NCBI GenBank assembly: GCA_964651385.1
Contig: CAZYYM010000162.1
Location: 1-5,337, forward strand
Direction of reading: 5' to 3'
DNA: 5,337 bases
From: GCA-001735895 sp964651385
GTDB lineage: Bacteria; Pseudomonadota; Gammaproteobacteria; GCA-001735895
The translations under genes and the position numbers were made by a program. The notes below the pieces were generated by a model that worked only from the letters and a program-made list of their open reading frames with translations, did no database searches and was not told where the DNA came from. Positions 4,763 to 5,337 of this stretch are shown in pieces (positions within the stretch are counted from its first letter, which is position 1; every line of letters begins with the position of its first letter).

Positions 4763-5337
4763 ATGTTCACCCCGGAATTCATAAACTTCTTTAAAGAATT
4801 AAAACGAAATAATAATCGAGAATGGTTTAAAGCGCATAAAACAGATTATCAGAAAGTTGTTGTACAGCCCATGTGTTTGTTCATCGAAGCAATGGCGCCG
4901 AGATTAAATCGGATATCGCCACATTTTATAGCCGATCCGAGGGCCAGCGGCGGATCCATGTTCCGAATTTATCGAGACGTACGATTTACCAAAGATAAGA
5001 GTCCTTACAAGCTGCATGCCGCCTGTCAATTTCGTCATGAATTGGGTAAAGATGCTCACGCGCCGGGCTTTTATGTTCATCTGTCACCCGAAGAAGTGGT
5101 ATTTGGTGGTGGTATCTGGATGCCGCCCAATTCGGAGTTAATCAAAATACGCAATACGATTGTCGATAACCCGAATGAATGGAAACGAATTAGGTCCGGT
5201 GTAAAGTTCAGGAAACTATTTGGTGGCATTGGTGGGGATGGGTTGAAACGCCCACCGAAAGGATTTGATGCGGATCACCCGCATATTGAAGATTTAAAAC
5301 GCAAGAGTTTTTTTGCCATGCGGCATGAGAAACCCGA
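4763..5337 (+). CDS. DUF2461 family protein (TIGR02453-like), 3' end beyond window
   Basis: The frame runs open to the window edge, giving 191 complete codons of a family whose members are usually about 220-230 residues, so perhaps 30-40 are missing. It opens MFTPEFINFFKELKRNNNRE, followed by WF (21-22), the standard start of DUF2461 proteins. The core signature is FRIYRDVRFTKDKSPYK (67-83). Next come APGFYVHLSPEEVVFGGGIW (100-119), an SELIKIR segment (124-130), LKRPPKGFDADHP (161-173) and LKRKSFF (178-184). All are in the expected order. The protein has no signal peptide or membrane segment in the visible part. The family has no established function; conserved Arg, Asp and Lys in the core hint at binding of an anionic ligand, which is only inference. 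It is divergent from ribA across a 171-base spacer and has its own good ribosome binding site. Confidence 0.9.
   Translation, partial: MFTPEFINFFKELKRNNNREWFKAHKTDYQKVVVQPMCLFIEAMAPRLNRISPHFIADPRASGGSMFRIYRDVRFTKDKSPYKLHAACQFRHELGKDAHAPGFYVHLSPEEVVFGGGIWMPPNSELIKIRNTIVDNPNEWKRIRSGVKFRKLFGGIGGDGLKRPPKGFDADHPHIEDLKRKSFFAMRHEKP

Noticed and set aside
4732..4794. A 20-codon plus-strand frame (starting MSMPNITRGQ) overlapping the DUF2461 start, as a leader peptide
   Set aside because: It has only a weak ribosome site, runs out of frame into the clear DUF2461 start, and shows no leader-peptide codon bias. The good AGAGGA belongs to the ATG at 4763.

Overview
The window looks like a piece of a gammaproteobacterial chromosome with moderate base composition. 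That placement is inference: it rests on the style of the proteins, above all a long GTP cyclohydrolase II and a DUF2461 protein, and no rRNA or other marker gene confirms it. Six protein genes fill almost all of the sequence. I see no tRNA, rRNA, CRISPR array, insertion sequence or phage gene, and no gene-free stretch longer than 171 bases.

Bases 51-3047, minus strand, form an apparent transcription unit. It is read in the order AraC-type regulator (2217-3047), FAD-dependent amine/D-amino-acid oxidoreductase of the DAO/DadA type (957-2201), and short-chain dehydrogenase (51-818). The regulator and the flavoenzyme are 15 bases apart. The dehydrogenase follows after a 138-base gap. The set reads as a small, locally regulated catabolic operon for an amino acid or other amine. 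The substrate cannot be named from the sequence.

Bases 3165-3695, plus strand, hold a divergently transcribed peroxiredoxin-like protein with a CPIC motif. It shares a 117-base control region (3048-3164) with the AraC gene, and that region contains two short inverted repeats about 30 bases apart. If the flavoenzyme acts as an H2O2-forming oxidase, a co-located thiol peroxidase would make sense. If it is a respiratory-chain dehydrogenase, the link is weaker. The peroxiredoxin gene ends at a probable rho-independent terminator (3713-3755).

Bases 3770-4591, minus strand, converge on that terminator and encode an intact long-form GTP cyclohydrolase II (RibA), the first enzyme of riboflavin synthesis. 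Zinc and catalytic residues are present. A perfect 9-bp hairpin is built into its last codons and stop, and a promoter-like sequence lies so close to its ATG that the transcript could be leaderless. A 171-base divergent region rich in palindromes separates it from a DUF2461-family protein (4763 to the window end, plus strand), which is cut off by the window edge.

I found no clear case for an undescribed defence or mobile system. The best leads are the regulator/flavoenzyme/dehydrogenase plus peroxiredoxin module, the structured ends of ribA, and a tiny open frame with an ideal ribosome binding site in the 819-956 gap.
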